Shown piece after piece: positions 48,916 to 58,068 of a stretch of 64,000 nucleotides of DNA. Both the position numbers and the translations under genes were made by a program. The stretch's first letter is position 1, and each line of letters starts with the position of its first letter. Origin of the DNA: Streptomyces sp. (GTDB lineage: Bacteria; Actinomycetota; Actinomycetes; Streptomycetales; Streptomycetaceae); contig NZ_JAEKKT010000144.1 in NCBI RefSeq assembly GCF_019510245.1, positions 60,211 to 124,210 on the forward strand, read 5' to 3'. The notes under the pieces are model-generated. The model ran no database searches, was not told the origin of the DNA, and saw only the letters and a list, made by a program, of their open reading frames with translations.

Positions 48916-49854
48916 ATGCGCAACCGTCTGCTCACCCATCTCAGGCACGTCGACCTGGCCGTGCCCGACTACGACAAGCAGCTCGACTTCTACGCCGGGG
49001 TCTGGGGCCTGACCAAGGTCGCCGAGGACTCCGGGATCTCGTTCCTGGCCGCCGAGGGCTCGCCCGAGAACTACGTCATCCGGCTGCGCAAGTCCGACGA
49101 GAAGCGGCTCGACCTGGTCGCGTACGGCGCCGCCTCGGCAGCGGACGTGGACACTCTCGCCGAGGAACTCCTCGCCGGTGGCGTGCGGCTGATCTCCCAG
49201 CCGGGCAAGGTGGACACGCCCGGGGGCGGTTACGGCTTCCGCTTCTTCGACGTGGACGGCCGCACCGTCGAGGTCTCCGCGGACGTGGCCGTACGCCGGC
49301 ACCGCAGGATCGAGGAGCGGGAATCGATCCCGGTCAAGCTCTCCCACGCCGTGCTCAACTCCCCCGACCTGGACCGGACCCGCTCCTGGTACGAGACCCA
49401 CCTGGGCTTCCGGCACTCCGACACGCTCAGCTCGCCGCACGTCGGCGATGTCATGCACTTCATGCGGATCAGCAACCAGCACCACTCCATGGCCATCGCC
49501 AGGGGCCCGCACACCTCGCTGCACCACGTCTCCTTCGAGATGCGCGGCATCGACGAGTACCTGCGCGGTTCCGGCCGGGTGATCCGGGCCGGCTTCAGGA
49601 AGGTCTGGGGCCCGGGACGCCACACGGCGGGTGACAACACCTTCACCTACTTCCTCGACCCGCACGGCAACACGGTCGAGTACACCACCGAGTTGGAGCT
49701 CCTGGACGAGGACACCTGGCACCCGCACGTCTACGACTTCTCCCAGCCGGAGGTCACCGACCAGTGGGGCACGGCGAACCCGATGAACGAGCTGGTCGCC
49801 AAGGAGTCCTTCAACGACGTCGACCGCGGCGTGTTCGTCGCCCCGCCGGTCTGA
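48916..49854 (+). CDS. VOC-family extradiol ring-cleavage dioxygenase
   Basis: A 312-residue type I extradiol dioxygenase with two vicinal-oxygen-chelate modules. The Fe ligands appear in the second module as His in KLSHAVLNSPDLDRTRSWY, His in SLHHVSFEM and Glu in YFLDPHGNTVEYTTE; the first module (LTHLRHVDLAVPDYDKQLDFY) is structural. It would open a catechol-type ring next to the hydroxyls. AGGAGG precedes the ATG at 48916. It is the central enzyme of the operon; the precise catechol is unknown. Confidence 0.93.
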   Translation: MRNRLLTHLRHVDLAVPDYDKQLDFYAGVWGLTKVAEDSGISFLAAEGSPENYVIRLRKSDEKRLDLVAYGAASAADVDTLAEELLAGGVRLISQPGKVDTPGGGYGFRFFDVDGRTVEVSADVAVRRHRRIEERESIPVKLSHAVLNSPDLDRTRSWYETHLGFRHSDTLSSPHVGDVMHFMRISNQHHSMAIARGPHTSLHHVSFEMRGIDEYLRGSGRVIRAGFRKVWGPGRHTAGDNTFTYFLDPHGNTVEYTTELELLDEDTWHPHVYDFSQPEVTDQWGTANPMNELVAKESFNDVDRGVFVAPPV

Positions 49855-49876
49855 CCGGCCCGGAGCCCTGATCACC

Positions 49877-50854
49877 ATGCGTTTCGCCACGTACGAACAC
49901 CGCAGCCGACGCCGGGTGGCCGTCGTCGCGGAGGACGGCACGCTCTGCCCCCTGCCCGGCGTCACCTCGCTGACGGGCCTGCTCGCCGGGGGCGGCGGCC
50001 TGCCGGAGCTGCTCGACGCCGGATCCGCGACGCTCGACGTACCGGCCGGCCCCCATGTCTCCGAGGTACGCCTGCTGCCGCCGCTCCAGCCGCCCACCGT
50101 ACGGGACTTCGTCACCTTCGAGGAACACGTCGAGGGTGTACGGCGGTCGGTGGACGGAGCCGCCGGGGTACCGGAGCAGTGGTATGCGGCACCGACCTTC
50201 TACTTCACCAACCCCTACGCGGTGTACGGCCCCCACGACGACATCCCCGCGCCGCCGGGATCCACCGTGCTCGACTTCGAGCTGGAGGTCGCCGCCGTGA
50301 TCGGCAAGGAGGGCCGCGACCTCACCCCCGGGCAGGCCCGTGAGCACATCGTCGGGTACACCGTGCTCAACGACTGGTCGGCCCGCGACCTCCAGTCCGC
50401 CGAGATGCGAGTGGGTCTGGGTCCGTGCAAGGGCAAGGACACGGCCACCACCCTCGGCCCGTACCTCGTCACCGCCGACGAGCTGGCGGGGTACCGCGAC
50501 GAGGAGGGCTTCCTGCGCCTGGCGCTCACGGCCTCGGTCAACGGCGAGGTGGTCGGCGAGGACCTGCTCTCCAACATGAGCTGGACCTTCGAGGAGATGG
50601 TCGCCTACGCCTCCCGCGGCACCTGGGTCCGCCCCGGGGACGTCCTCGGCTCCGGCACCTGCGGCAACGGCGGCTGTCTGGCCGAGCTGTGGGGCGTCCG
50701 GGGCGGCCAGGACCCGCCGCCGCTCGGGCCCGGCGACACGGTGACGCTCACGGTGGAGGGCCTCGGCAGCGTGTCCAACACCGTGGTGGCCGGCCCCCAT
50801 CCGGTGCCGGTACCGCCCGCACGACGCCGTACCCGGGAACGGCCCGGGGCGTGA
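49877..50854 (+). CDS. Fumarylacetoacetate hydrolase-family protein (last gene of aromatic operon)
   Basis: A 325-residue FAH-family enzyme, only distantly like the one at 44652. Motifs: VRDFVTFEEHVEG, DFELEVAAVIGKEGRDLTP, YTVLNDWSARDLQ and the late VLGSGTCGNGGC. It probably hydrolyses or hydrates the meta-cleavage intermediate. The ATG at 49877 lies 22 bases after the dioxygenase stop. With it the operon supplies hydroxylation, decarboxylation, ring opening and two processing enzymes. An Arg/Pro-rich tail ends the protein. Confidence 0.9.
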   Translation: MRFATYEHRSRRRVAVVAEDGTLCPLPGVTSLTGLLAGGGGLPELLDAGSATLDVPAGPHVSEVRLLPPLQPPTVRDFVTFEEHVEGVRRSVDGAAGVPEQWYAAPTFYFTNPYAVYGPHDDIPAPPGSTVLDFELEVAAVIGKEGRDLTPGQAREHIVGYTVLNDWSARDLQSAEMRVGLGPCKGKDTATTLGPYLVTADELAGYRDEEGFLRLALTASVNGEVVGEDLLSNMSWTFEEMVAYASRGTWVRPGDVLGSGTCGNGGCLAELWGVRGGQDPPPLGPGDTVTLTVEGLGSVSNTVVAGPHPVPVPPARRRTRERPGA

Positions 50855-50929
50855 GCGCCAGGGCCGGCCCACACCTGGCCCGGCAGGGGGGTGGACACCG
50901 GGGGAGGGACCGAACTCCACCCCCGGTTC

Positions 50930-50947
50930 CACCTGTGGGTCCAGGTG
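50930..50947. promoter_or_regulatory. Inverted repeat CACCTG-N6-CAGGTG
   Basis: A perfect 6-bp inverted repeat 31 bases before the membrane-protein start at 50979 and 75 bases after the aromatic operon. It could be an operator or part of a terminator. Confidence 0.35.
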
Positions 50948-50978
50948 CTGTGGGCGTCGTCGCAGCAGGCTGTCGGGC

Positions 50979-51506
50979 ATGACAACAACCGAGTGGATCA
51001 CAGACATCGCCCTCGTCCTCGTCGTCTTCCGGCAGCTGCGGGAGGGCCGGCTCGACCTCAGGTCCTTCCTGATCCCGCTGGGGATCGTGGCCTTCGTGGC
51101 TCACCAGTACCTGGACGGCGTTCCCACCGCGGGCAACGACCTGGTGCTGATCGGGGTCCTGATGGCCGTCGGTGCCGCGCTCGGCGTCGCCGGGGGCGTC
51201 TGCACCCGGCTCCGGATCGTCGGTGAGCACGTCCTGATCAAGGCCGGTGCGGTGTCGGCGATCCTGTGGATCGTGGGCATGGGAGCACGGATGGGTTTCC
51301 AGCTGTGGACCGAGCAGGGCGGAGGCGCCGACGACGTCGCCCGGTTCAGCGCCACCCACCAGATCACCAGCGGGCAGGCCTGGGTGGCCGCGTTCGTCCT
51401 GATGGCACTGACGGAGGTGGTCACGCGGCTGGCCACGATCTTCGTACGGAGCCGGATCGCCCGGGCGGTGACCCGTCCCGTGCCCGTCCTCGACCACGCG
51501 GCCTGA
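50979..51506 (+). CDS. Small integral membrane protein (CcdC/DUF1453-like)
   Basis: A 175-residue protein with about four hydrophobic segments (ITDIALVLVVFRQL, FLIPLGIVAFVAHQYL, LVLIGVLMAVGAALGVAGG, AGAVSAILWIVGMGARM). The arrangement resembles DUF1453/CcdC-like membrane proteins. It ends 20 bases before a histidine kinase gene on the same strand and so may be a membrane partner of that two-component system, though the kinase seems to have its own start site. Function unknown. Confidence 0.75.
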   Translation: MTTTEWITDIALVLVVFRQLREGRLDLRSFLIPLGIVAFVAHQYLDGVPTAGNDLVLIGVLMAVGAALGVAGGVCTRLRIVGEHVLIKAGAVSAILWIVGMGARMGFQLWTEQGGGADDVARFSATHQITSGQAWVAAFVLMALTEVVTRLATIFVRSRIARAVTRPVPVLDHAA

Positions 51507-51526
51507 CCGTGCGTTATGTTCTGGCC

Positions 51527-52720
51527 ATGTCCGCAACGGAGAGCGCTTCGCCCCCTGGCCGGCCCGCGGCCCAGGGGGCGGCCCCGCCGCCGGTTCCCGG
51601 GCGGGACCCGCGTGTGCAGTGGGTGCCGACCCTCGCGGTGATCGTCATCGGCATCCTGACGGTCCGCCCCATGGGCTTCAGCGGCTGGAGCCTGGCCGTC
51701 GCCGTCCTCTACACGATCAACTCTGCGGCGCTGCTGGCCCGGCACCTGCCGGAGCACAGGGTGCCCCGGCATCTCGCCCTCCTCTGGCCGACCCTCGGCG
51801 TCGTCGCGGCGGCCGCCCTGATCGGTGCCGGCCGCAGCGGACCGGGCTATCTGTTCGCCTTCTTCCTCGCCGGTCACATCGGATACCGGCTGGAGACCCG
51901 GCCGGCCCTCGTGCTCGCGGGGATCTGCAGTCTGCTCTGCGGTGGTGTCCTGTACTTCGGCCTCGGGCCGGGGCACGACGTGCTGCCCTGGGCAGTCGGT
52001 CTCGCCACCGGCGCCCCGGTCCTGATCGGCATCGTCAACCGCAGCCGGCGGCGGGCCGTGGTGGCGGCGATCGCGGCGGCCGAGTCGGCCGAACGCGCCG
52101 CCCGCGCCGAGGCCCGGACCGCCGTACTGACCGAACGCAGCCGGATCGCCCGGGACGTGCACGACGTGCTGGCGCACTCGCTCGCCGGCATCAACATGCA
52201 GCTGGAACTCGCCGACGCCCTGATCGACACGGGTGACCTCGAGAAGGTCCGGGAGGCCAACGACAAAGCCCACGGCCTGGTCAGAGAGAGCCTGAAGCAG
52301 GCGCAGTGGACCGTGCAGGCCCTGCGCGAGGATGCGCTGCCGCTCCTGGAGAGCCTTGCCGCGATGCTCGAATCGTCGGGCCACCACGACGTGCTCACCG
52401 TCACCGGGACCGTCCGGGATGTGCCGCCTCCGGTGACGCAGAACCTGCTGCGGATCGCCCAGGAGGCGTTGACCAACGCCACCCGGCACGCTCCCGGGGG
52501 CGATGCCGCCGCAGAGCTGGAGTTCGCCGGCTCCTCGGTGACACTGAGGATCCGCAACCGCCCCGCCACGCGTGCGGTGATGGCGGGGGCCGGCAGCGGG
52601 ATGGGGTTGATCGGCATGCGCGAACGCGTCGCCCTGCTGGGCGGCACCGTCACCGCGGGCCCGGTCACCGAGGGACCGGACCAGGGCGGCTGGAAAGTGG
52701 AGGCAGTGATCCCGGGATGA
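51527..52720 (+). CDS. NarL-type sensor histidine kinase
   Basis: A 397-residue membrane sensor. Four to five spans (residues 30-170) precede a HisKA_3 dimerisation helix with RSRIARDVHDVLAHSLAGI, whose His212 is the phospho-acceptor, and a HATPase_c domain (LLRIAQEALTNATRHAPG; GMGLIGMRERVALLGG). It phosphorylates the response regulator that overlaps its 3' end by four bases. A TATGTT -10-like hexamer ends six bases before the ATG at 51527, suggesting leaderless transcription. The signal is unknown. Confidence 0.92.
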   Translation: MSATESASPPGRPAAQGAAPPPVPGRDPRVQWVPTLAVIVIGILTVRPMGFSGWSLAVAVLYTINSAALLARHLPEHRVPRHLALLWPTLGVVAAAALIGAGRSGPGYLFAFFLAGHIGYRLETRPALVLAGICSLLCGGVLYFGLGPGHDVLPWAVGLATGAPVLIGIVNRSRRRAVVAAIAAAESAERAARAEARTAVLTERSRIARDVHDVLAHSLAGINMQLELADALIDTGDLEKVREANDKAHGLVRESLKQAQWTVQALREDALPLLESLAAMLESSGHHDVLTVTGTVRDVPPPVTQNLLRIAQEALTNATRHAPGGDAAAELEFAGSSVTLRIRNRPATRAVMAGAGSGMGLIGMRERVALLGGTVTAGPVTEGPDQGGWKVEAVIPG

Positions 52721-53382
52721 GTGAACCGACCGAAAAGCCGCAGCGGTTGAGGGTGGTCGTCGCCGACGACCAGGCCGCCGTCCGGGAGCCGCTGGCCGCC
52801 GTGCTCGGGCTGTCCGAGGGCATCGACGTCGTCGCCGCGGCGGCCGACGGCGGCGAGGTACTGGCGGCTGTCGCCGCCGGGCCGGTGGACGTCGTGCTGA
52901 TGGACCTGCGCATGCCCGTGATGGACGGGATCGAGGCGACCCGACGGCTGGGCGAGGAGTACCCGGAGGTCGCGGTGGTCGTGCTGACCACATTCGCCGA
53001 CGACGACTCGATCCTGGGCGCGCTGAGCGCCGGGGCCCGCGGCTACCTCACCAAGAACGCGGGACGCCAGGACATCACCCGGGCGATCCGGGCCGCCGCC
53101 GCCGGCCAGTCCGTGCTCGACCGCGAGGTGCAGGACCGGCTGCTCGCCGCCGTGAGGACCAAGGCGCCGGCACCCGTGCAGGGTCTGCCCGAGGACCTCA
53201 CTCCCCGGGAACGCGAAGTGCTCACGCTGATCGGCCAGGGCCTGCCCAACCGGGGCATCGCCGAGAAGCTCTTCATCAGCGAGGCCACGGTCAAGACCCA
53301 TATCAACAACCTGTTCGCCAAGGCGGGGATCCGCGACCGGGCCGACGCCATCCGCCGCGCCATCGAGGCGGGCCTGACCTGA
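52717..53382 (+). CDS. NarL/FixJ-family response regulator
   Basis: A 221-residue regulator: receiver domain (residues 12-130) with the acidic pair in VVADDQ and phospho-acceptor Asp63 in VLMDLRMP, Lys in YLTKNAG; LuxR-type helix-turn-helix at 155-215 (LTPREREVLTLIGQGLPNRGIAEKL, then EATVKTHINNLFAKAG). The ATG overlaps the kinase stop (ATGA). It most likely controls its own operon or nearby transporter-type genes, but no targets are visible. Confidence 0.95.
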   Translation: MSEPTEKPQRLRVVVADDQAAVREPLAAVLGLSEGIDVVAAAADGGEVLAAVAAGPVDVVLMDLRMPVMDGIEATRRLGEEYPEVAVVVLTTFADDDSILGALSAGARGYLTKNAGRQDITRAIRAAAAGQSVLDREVQDRLLAAVRTKAPAPVQGLPEDLTPREREVLTLIGQGLPNRGIAEKLFISEATVKTHINNLFAKAGIRDRADAIRRAIEAGLT

Positions 53383-53471
53383 CCTCCCCGCCGCAGAAGC
53401 CACGACGTCCCGAACGGCATCCGTCCCGCTGCCGCGCGCGATGAGGTGAGGCGGGTTGCCACCGAGCGCGT

Positions 53472-55523
53472 TCACTGTCCGGTGAGCGGGAGAGCGAGGA
53501 CTCCGCGGTCGTGTCCGACGATCAGGTCGGGACCCGTGGTGGCCAGGCAGGTGAGCGCCACGTCCAGGGCCAGGTGCTCCACCGCGCCGGTCGCCGGTTC
53601 CCACCGCCGCAGTCGGTGACCGTGCCGGGTGCCGGTGACCAGGACGGTGCGGCCGCCGTGCAGCGTGCCGGCGGTGATGACCGGCAGGCCGGCGGTGCCG
53701 GTGGAGTAGGGCAGCTCGCCGATCGGGGCACCGGTGGCCAGGTCCCACAGGATGACCGTGCCGCGGTTGTCTCCCGTGGCCAGCACGGCGCGGCCGGGTG
53801 CGGGCGCAGCCGCCACCGCTGCCACCCGGTGGTCGGCGCCGGCGAGGGCAGGTGCACTCAGCTGCACGGCCGCGCCCCGCTCCCAGGGGTCGTCGACGGC
53901 CGGATCCCACACGTGGACGCGGCCCGCGGTGTCCGAGGCCGCGATCAGGGTGTGGCCGGCGGCGATCGGGACGGCGGCGATCGACTGGATCGGACTGCCG
54001 TAGGGGTTGAGGCGCCCAACGCACTCACCGGTGTCCGGATCCCACAGCCGGACCGCGCCCCGGGGCGTGGCGGTGACGAGCAGGGTACGGCCGTCGGGGA
54101 CGGTCGCGGTACACATTCCGGTCACCCCGCCGGGCCGGTCGCCGGCCGGTTCGCGGAGCGGCCGCCCGGTGGCGGGGTCCCACAACGCGATCGTCCCGGC
54201 GTCGTCTCCGCTCGCCAGCAGGACGCGGCCGTCGGGCAGGGGCAGGGACGTCATCGAGCGGACACGGTCAGGATGTCCTGGCAGCGGGTCGTGGACGAGT
54301 CGGCCGTCGGCCGCGTCCCACAGGCGCACCACGCCGCTCGCCCCGGCACCGGCGACGAGCGTCGGCCGGCCGGGGCGTGACACCACCGCCAGTGCGTCGA
54401 CTCCCCCGGACGAGCCGGGCGCGGACTCGGAGAACACCGATATGCGGCCCCAGGGCGTGCCGTCGGCCGCGAGCACCGCGTTCCCGTCCTGCCGGAACCG
54501 GGTCGCGGCTTCCCCCGTACGTCCGGCCGCCGCCGACTCCGTCGTGGTCGCCGGCCCGCCGGAGTCCGTCCACGCATCCGCCCGATGCCGTGCGGGGCGC
54601 GCCCCGTGCGGGTTCTCCGCCAGGCCGTCGGCGATCGTCCACGTCCGCTCGCAGTCCCAGCAGCGGAAGTGCCCGGTGAGCGCCATCAGTTGACGGGCGA
54701 ACTCCTCTGCGGCCCCTTGCGGGGTGCCCCTGACCGCGACCATGCCGGCGACCAGGCACAGGACGGCCTGCCCCGGAATCCCGGGCGACACCCCTGCCAC
54801 CGCGACGTCGCGTGCCACCCGCAGGAAGGGCTCCCAGCCCTCCCCCAGTGCGTCCTCCCGCAGCGCCGCGGCGAACTCCCCCCAGGGATGCCCTGTCTGC
54901 CGGACCGGGGCGGGATCAGGAAGCCCCGGAGCCCGGGAGGGCGGACGCGCCGGGTCCGCGAAGAACCCGGGGATCTCGGTGTCACTCCCGCACCCGGGAC
55001 ACACCAGCAGGAGGCCGCTCTCGCGGGGATCGAGGAGCCGGTTCAGCGCCTCGCCCGTGTGGTGGCCGGCGAAGGCCGCACAGGAGAGCACGAGGCGGGC
55101 ACAGACCTGCGCGGGTACACCGGCGGCGAGGAGACTCCGGGCGGCCGCCCGCTCGGCCAGACGCAGCGCGGCACCGAACCCGGCCTCGAGATCGGCCGGG
55201 ACGGGGGGCAGGTGATCGGCGGTCACGATGCATCCCAGGTCCACCCAGAAGTCCGCGGTCTGCCCCGGAGGCAGGGCCGCCACCGCCTCGACGAGATGCG
55301 GCAGTGCGGCGTACGCTCCGTCGGCGACGACTCCGTCGTCCATCAGACCGCCGGTCAGGGACGTCCAGGTCTGCCGCCACGCCTCGCCGCTCCCGGCGGC
55401 AGCCGCACCGCCCTCGAGGGCAGCCGCAGCAGCCAACTGCTCCAGGAGTACTTCCACCTCGTCGGCCTTCACACCGTCAAGTTCCCGCCAACGGGGGCTG
55501 TGCAAGGGCAGTTTCGGAATCAT
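53472..55523 (-). CDS. WD40-repeat protein with N-terminal helical domain and CxxC pairs
   Basis: A 683-residue protein. The N-terminal part (about 1-300) carries the WxxLxxxLxxxGxVxxxAYAALPHLVE pattern common in Streptomyces proteins of unknown role, plus two CxxC pairs (LVCPGCGSDTE and RCWDCERTW) that could form a zinc site. From about residue 370 to the end it has WD40 blades (GVVRLWDAADGRLV, GTIALWDPATGRPL, GAVRLWDPDTGECV, GTVILWDLATGAPI), making a seven-bladed propeller likely. The ATG at 55523 starts MIPKLPLHSP. It faces a second WD40 gene divergently across 112 bases. Its partner is unknown. Confidence 0.82.
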   Translation of the reverse strand: MIPKLPLHSPRWRELDGVKADEVEVLLEQLAAAAALEGGAAAAGSGEAWRQTWTSLTGGLMDDGVVADGAYAALPHLVEAVAALPPGQTADFWVDLGCIVTADHLPPVPADLEAGFGAALRLAERAAARSLLAAGVPAQVCARLVLSCAAFAGHHTGEALNRLLDPRESGLLLVCPGCGSDTEIPGFFADPARPPSRAPGLPDPAPVRQTGHPWGEFAAALREDALGEGWEPFLRVARDVAVAGVSPGIPGQAVLCLVAGMVAVRGTPQGAAEEFARQLMALTGHFRCWDCERTWTIADGLAENPHGARPARHRADAWTDSGGPATTTESAAAGRTGEAATRFRQDGNAVLAADGTPWGRISVFSESAPGSSGGVDALAVVSRPGRPTLVAGAGASGVVRLWDAADGRLVHDPLPGHPDRVRSMTSLPLPDGRVLLASGDDAGTIALWDPATGRPLREPAGDRPGGVTGMCTATVPDGRTLLVTATPRGAVRLWDPDTGECVGRLNPYGSPIQSIAAVPIAAGHTLIAASDTAGRVHVWDPAVDDPWERGAAVQLSAPALAGADHRVAAVAAAPAPGRAVLATGDNRGTVILWDLATGAPIGELPYSTGTAGLPVITAGTLHGGRTVLVTGTRHGHRLRRWEPATGAVEHLALDVALTCLATTGPDLIVGHDRGVLALPLTGQ

Positions 55524-55635
55524 GGAAGGAGTTTCGCAGTCAGCACTGACAACCGGGGACCGGGTCGGGTGTCCGGGCATGCCCTCGGCGTATGTGCGGA
55601 CGGTCGGCGAGGGTGGCGCGGCTACCATCCCGGTC

Positions 55636-57840
55636 ATGCCCGATGAACTGCGAAACGCTGGTCCGGCCAGCGAAGTCGCGGCGACGAACGGGCGGTTGAC
55701 CGATCCCGGATGGCTGGTGCACGGCGACCCGGAGCTGGTTCTCGCGGGCCTGGACGGCGCTTCCGGGCAGGAGGAGGTGCTGGCGGCCGCGGTGTACCGG
55801 GCGTCAGGGCATGTGCACCGTGACGCCGGTGCGGGGGTGCGGCGGCAGGTACTGGCGCTGGACGCCGCCAGGCACGGGAACCAGGACCTGGCGAGAGGCA
55901 TCGCCCGGGTCGCGGTCCGCCAGGAGACGGACGACCCCTGGGCGGTGCGGTGGGCCACCGGCAGCGGCTTGGACTCCCGGCTGCGGTGTGCGCTGCCGGT
56001 GCCGGCCGCGGTCGGCGTGCTGGCGACCGTGGTCGTGGACGGCCGTGGTGTCGCTGTCGCCGGTTGCGAGGACGGCACGTTGCACAGGTGGGATCTGGCC
56101 ACGGGCGGCCGGCTCGGCTCGGCCGGGTCCGCTCACGCCGGCGCCGTGCACGCTCTCGCGACAGCGGTACTGGACGGTCGTCCCGTCCTCGCGACAGCGG
56201 TACTGGACGGTCGTCCCGTCGCGGTCACCGGCGGCCCCGGCAGAACCGTCCGGGTGTGGGACCTGGCGGGGGGAGAGCTGGTCGGTGCGTGCTCCGCGGG
56301 CGCTGACTCCTGGGTGAAATCGCTGGCCACGGGGGTGGTCGGGGGTCGGCCGGCGGTGGTCGGCGCCTGCGTGGACGACGTGGTGAGGGTGTGGGATCTG
56401 GCCACCCTCTCCCGGCACGGGGAGTTGCCGACCCTTCACACCGGCTTCGTGTCCGCGCTGGCGACGGCGGTGCTGGACGGTCGTCCCGTCGTTGTCACCA
56501 GCCACTCCGGGGAACTCGCGGCGACGGACCTGATCACGGGCGAGGAAACCGTCCGGGTGTGGGACCTGACCACAGGACGGGAGCTCGGTGCCCTGGGCGA
56601 CCGTTCCGAGGAGTCTTCCGTCTCCGTCGACCAGGCGGACGACCGGACGGCGGAAGGGGGCGTTGACAGCGACGAGGGAGCAAGGCTGTGCGTCAGCCTG
56701 GACCTCAACGCCACGGCACACTTTCTGGTGACGGACCCCGCGTCCGAGTGCCCGCTGGCCGTCAGCGCCAACGCCTACGAGGTGCACGTCTGGAACCTGG
56801 CGACGCGCGAGCAGGTCGGGGCGCCCGTCGCGGCCATGTCCGTCGAGACCGCGGCCATGAGCCTGCTCGACGACCGCCCCGCCGCCCTCGTCGCCTCCGC
56901 CGACGGGCCGGTCGAGGTGTGGGACCTGTCCACCGCCCGGCATCTGCGTCCGCCGCTGACGGGTCACGAGGCGGCCGTACGGGGTGTGGCGACGGCGGTG
57001 GTCGACGGGCGCCACCTCGCGGTCACCGGCGGCGCCGACAGATCGGTCCGGATCTGGGACCTCGACGGTGAGAGGAAGACGGGCGACCCGCTGACCGGTC
57101 ATGCCGGCTCCGTGGTGGGGGTCGCCACGGCCGTCGTGGACGGCAGGGGCGTCGTCGTCACCGGCGGCTCGGACTCGAACGTGCGGTTCTGGGACCTCGA
57201 CGGCAAGGGACAGCTCGGTGAGCCGCTGACCGGCCATGCGCCCGCCGTGGACCTGCTGGCCGTGGGGACGGTGGACGGACGGCCCACCCTCCTCACGCGC
57301 GGCGGCGGACACGGGACGGTGCGGATGTGGGACCTGAGCAGCCGGGAAGAGCTGCACGGACGGTCGACCGGCGAATACACCAGCCCGTTCATCAAGTTCT
57401 TCGCGGCAGTCGACGGCCGCTTCGTCGGTGTGACCGAGGAAGGCCGCGTCTGGGACCTGACCGCGAGCCGATGGACGGGGGTGCAGCCGCAGCAACGCGG
57501 CGCCCTGGCCCTGGCGACGCTGGGAGACCGCAGCGTCGTTCTCACCGGCCACCGGGCCGAGGCCGTCCATCTGTGGGACCTGGCCACCGGCGAACTGCTG
57601 GCACCGCCGCTGACCGGACACACCGGTCGGGTGGCTGCCGGGGCGACCGGCACGCTGGACGGTCGCCCCGTCGTCGTCGCGGGCGGCGGCCGAACCGTGT
57701 GGATGTGGGACGCGAGCACCGGGCGGCAGACCGGTACGTACGCCTTTCCCTCCCGTGTCAGGGGACTGGCGGTCGCGCCCGACGGGCGGCTGGTGGTCGG
57801 TTTCGGCGCGGACATGGCGGTCCTCGCCCCGCGCCGCTGA
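55636..57840 (+). CDS. WD40-repeat protein
   Basis: A 734-residue propeller protein. A helical lead-in (residues 1-100) precedes more than ten WD-type blades such as GTLHRWDLATGGRLG, RTVRVWDLAGGELVG, RSVRIWDLDGERKTG and NVRFWDLDGKGQLG, enough for two propellers. No kinase or peptidase domain is attached, unlike many bacterial WD40 proteins. The ATG at 55636 was chosen because a TACCAT -10-like hexamer ends seven bases before it, implying a leaderless transcript. An exact 33-bp duplication inserts 11 extra residues near position 180. Likely a protein-interaction scaffold. Confidence 0.85.
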   Translation: MPDELRNAGPASEVAATNGRLTDPGWLVHGDPELVLAGLDGASGQEEVLAAAVYRASGHVHRDAGAGVRRQVLALDAARHGNQDLARGIARVAVRQETDDPWAVRWATGSGLDSRLRCALPVPAAVGVLATVVVDGRGVAVAGCEDGTLHRWDLATGGRLGSAGSAHAGAVHALATAVLDGRPVLATAVLDGRPVAVTGGPGRTVRVWDLAGGELVGACSAGADSWVKSLATGVVGGRPAVVGACVDDVVRVWDLATLSRHGELPTLHTGFVSALATAVLDGRPVVVTSHSGELAATDLITGEETVRVWDLTTGRELGALGDRSEESSVSVDQADDRTAEGGVDSDEGARLCVSLDLNATAHFLVTDPASECPLAVSANAYEVHVWNLATREQVGAPVAAMSVETAAMSLLDDRPAALVASADGPVEVWDLSTARHLRPPLTGHEAAVRGVATAVVDGRHLAVTGGADRSVRIWDLDGERKTGDPLTGHAGSVVGVATAVVDGRGVVVTGGSDSNVRFWDLDGKGQLGEPLTGHAPAVDLLAVGTVDGRPTLLTRGGGHGTVRMWDLSSREELHGRSTGEYTSPFIKFFAAVDGRFVGVTEEGRVWDLTASRWTGVQPQQRGALALATLGDRSVVLTGHRAEAVHLWDLATGELLAPPLTGHTGRVAAGATGTLDGRPVVVAGGGRTVWMWDASTGRQTGTYAFPSRVRGLAVAPDGRLVVGFGADMAVLAPRR
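56155..56220 (+). repeat. Exact 33-bp tandem duplication inside the WD40 gene
   Basis: The unit beginning CTCGCGACAGCGGTACTGG (33 bases) occurs twice without a single mismatch (56155-56187, 56188-56220), doubling the peptide LATAVLDGRPV in frame. Perfect identity implies a recent event. Confidence 0.95.
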
Positions 57841-57847
57841 CACAGAA

Positions 57848-57885
57848 GAAGGGCCCCCGCAGGCTCTCGCCTGCGAAGACCCTTC
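57848..57885. terminator. Bidirectional hairpin between the WD40 gene and tRNA-Pro
   Basis: GAAGGG/CCCTTC form the outer stem and CGCAGGC/GCCTGCG the inner stem with a TCTC loop, just after the WD40 stop at 57840 and beyond the tRNA 3' end. Confidence 0.7.
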
Positions 57886-57891
57886 GCACCG

Positions 57892-57965
<74 letters not shown>

Positions 57966-58068
57966 GTGCCCGTCTGACCTGGGGTTTCCCTGGCCCTAAC
58001 GTGCAGGGAAACAATACCGCACTCGACTCGGTGGTCGTGCACGCATTTCGTCCGGGGCGGGCGGCCGC

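Noticed and set aside
57848..57885. Riboswitch or small RNA downstream of the WD40 gene
   Set aside because: The nested hairpin is adequately explained as a terminator between convergent transcripts.
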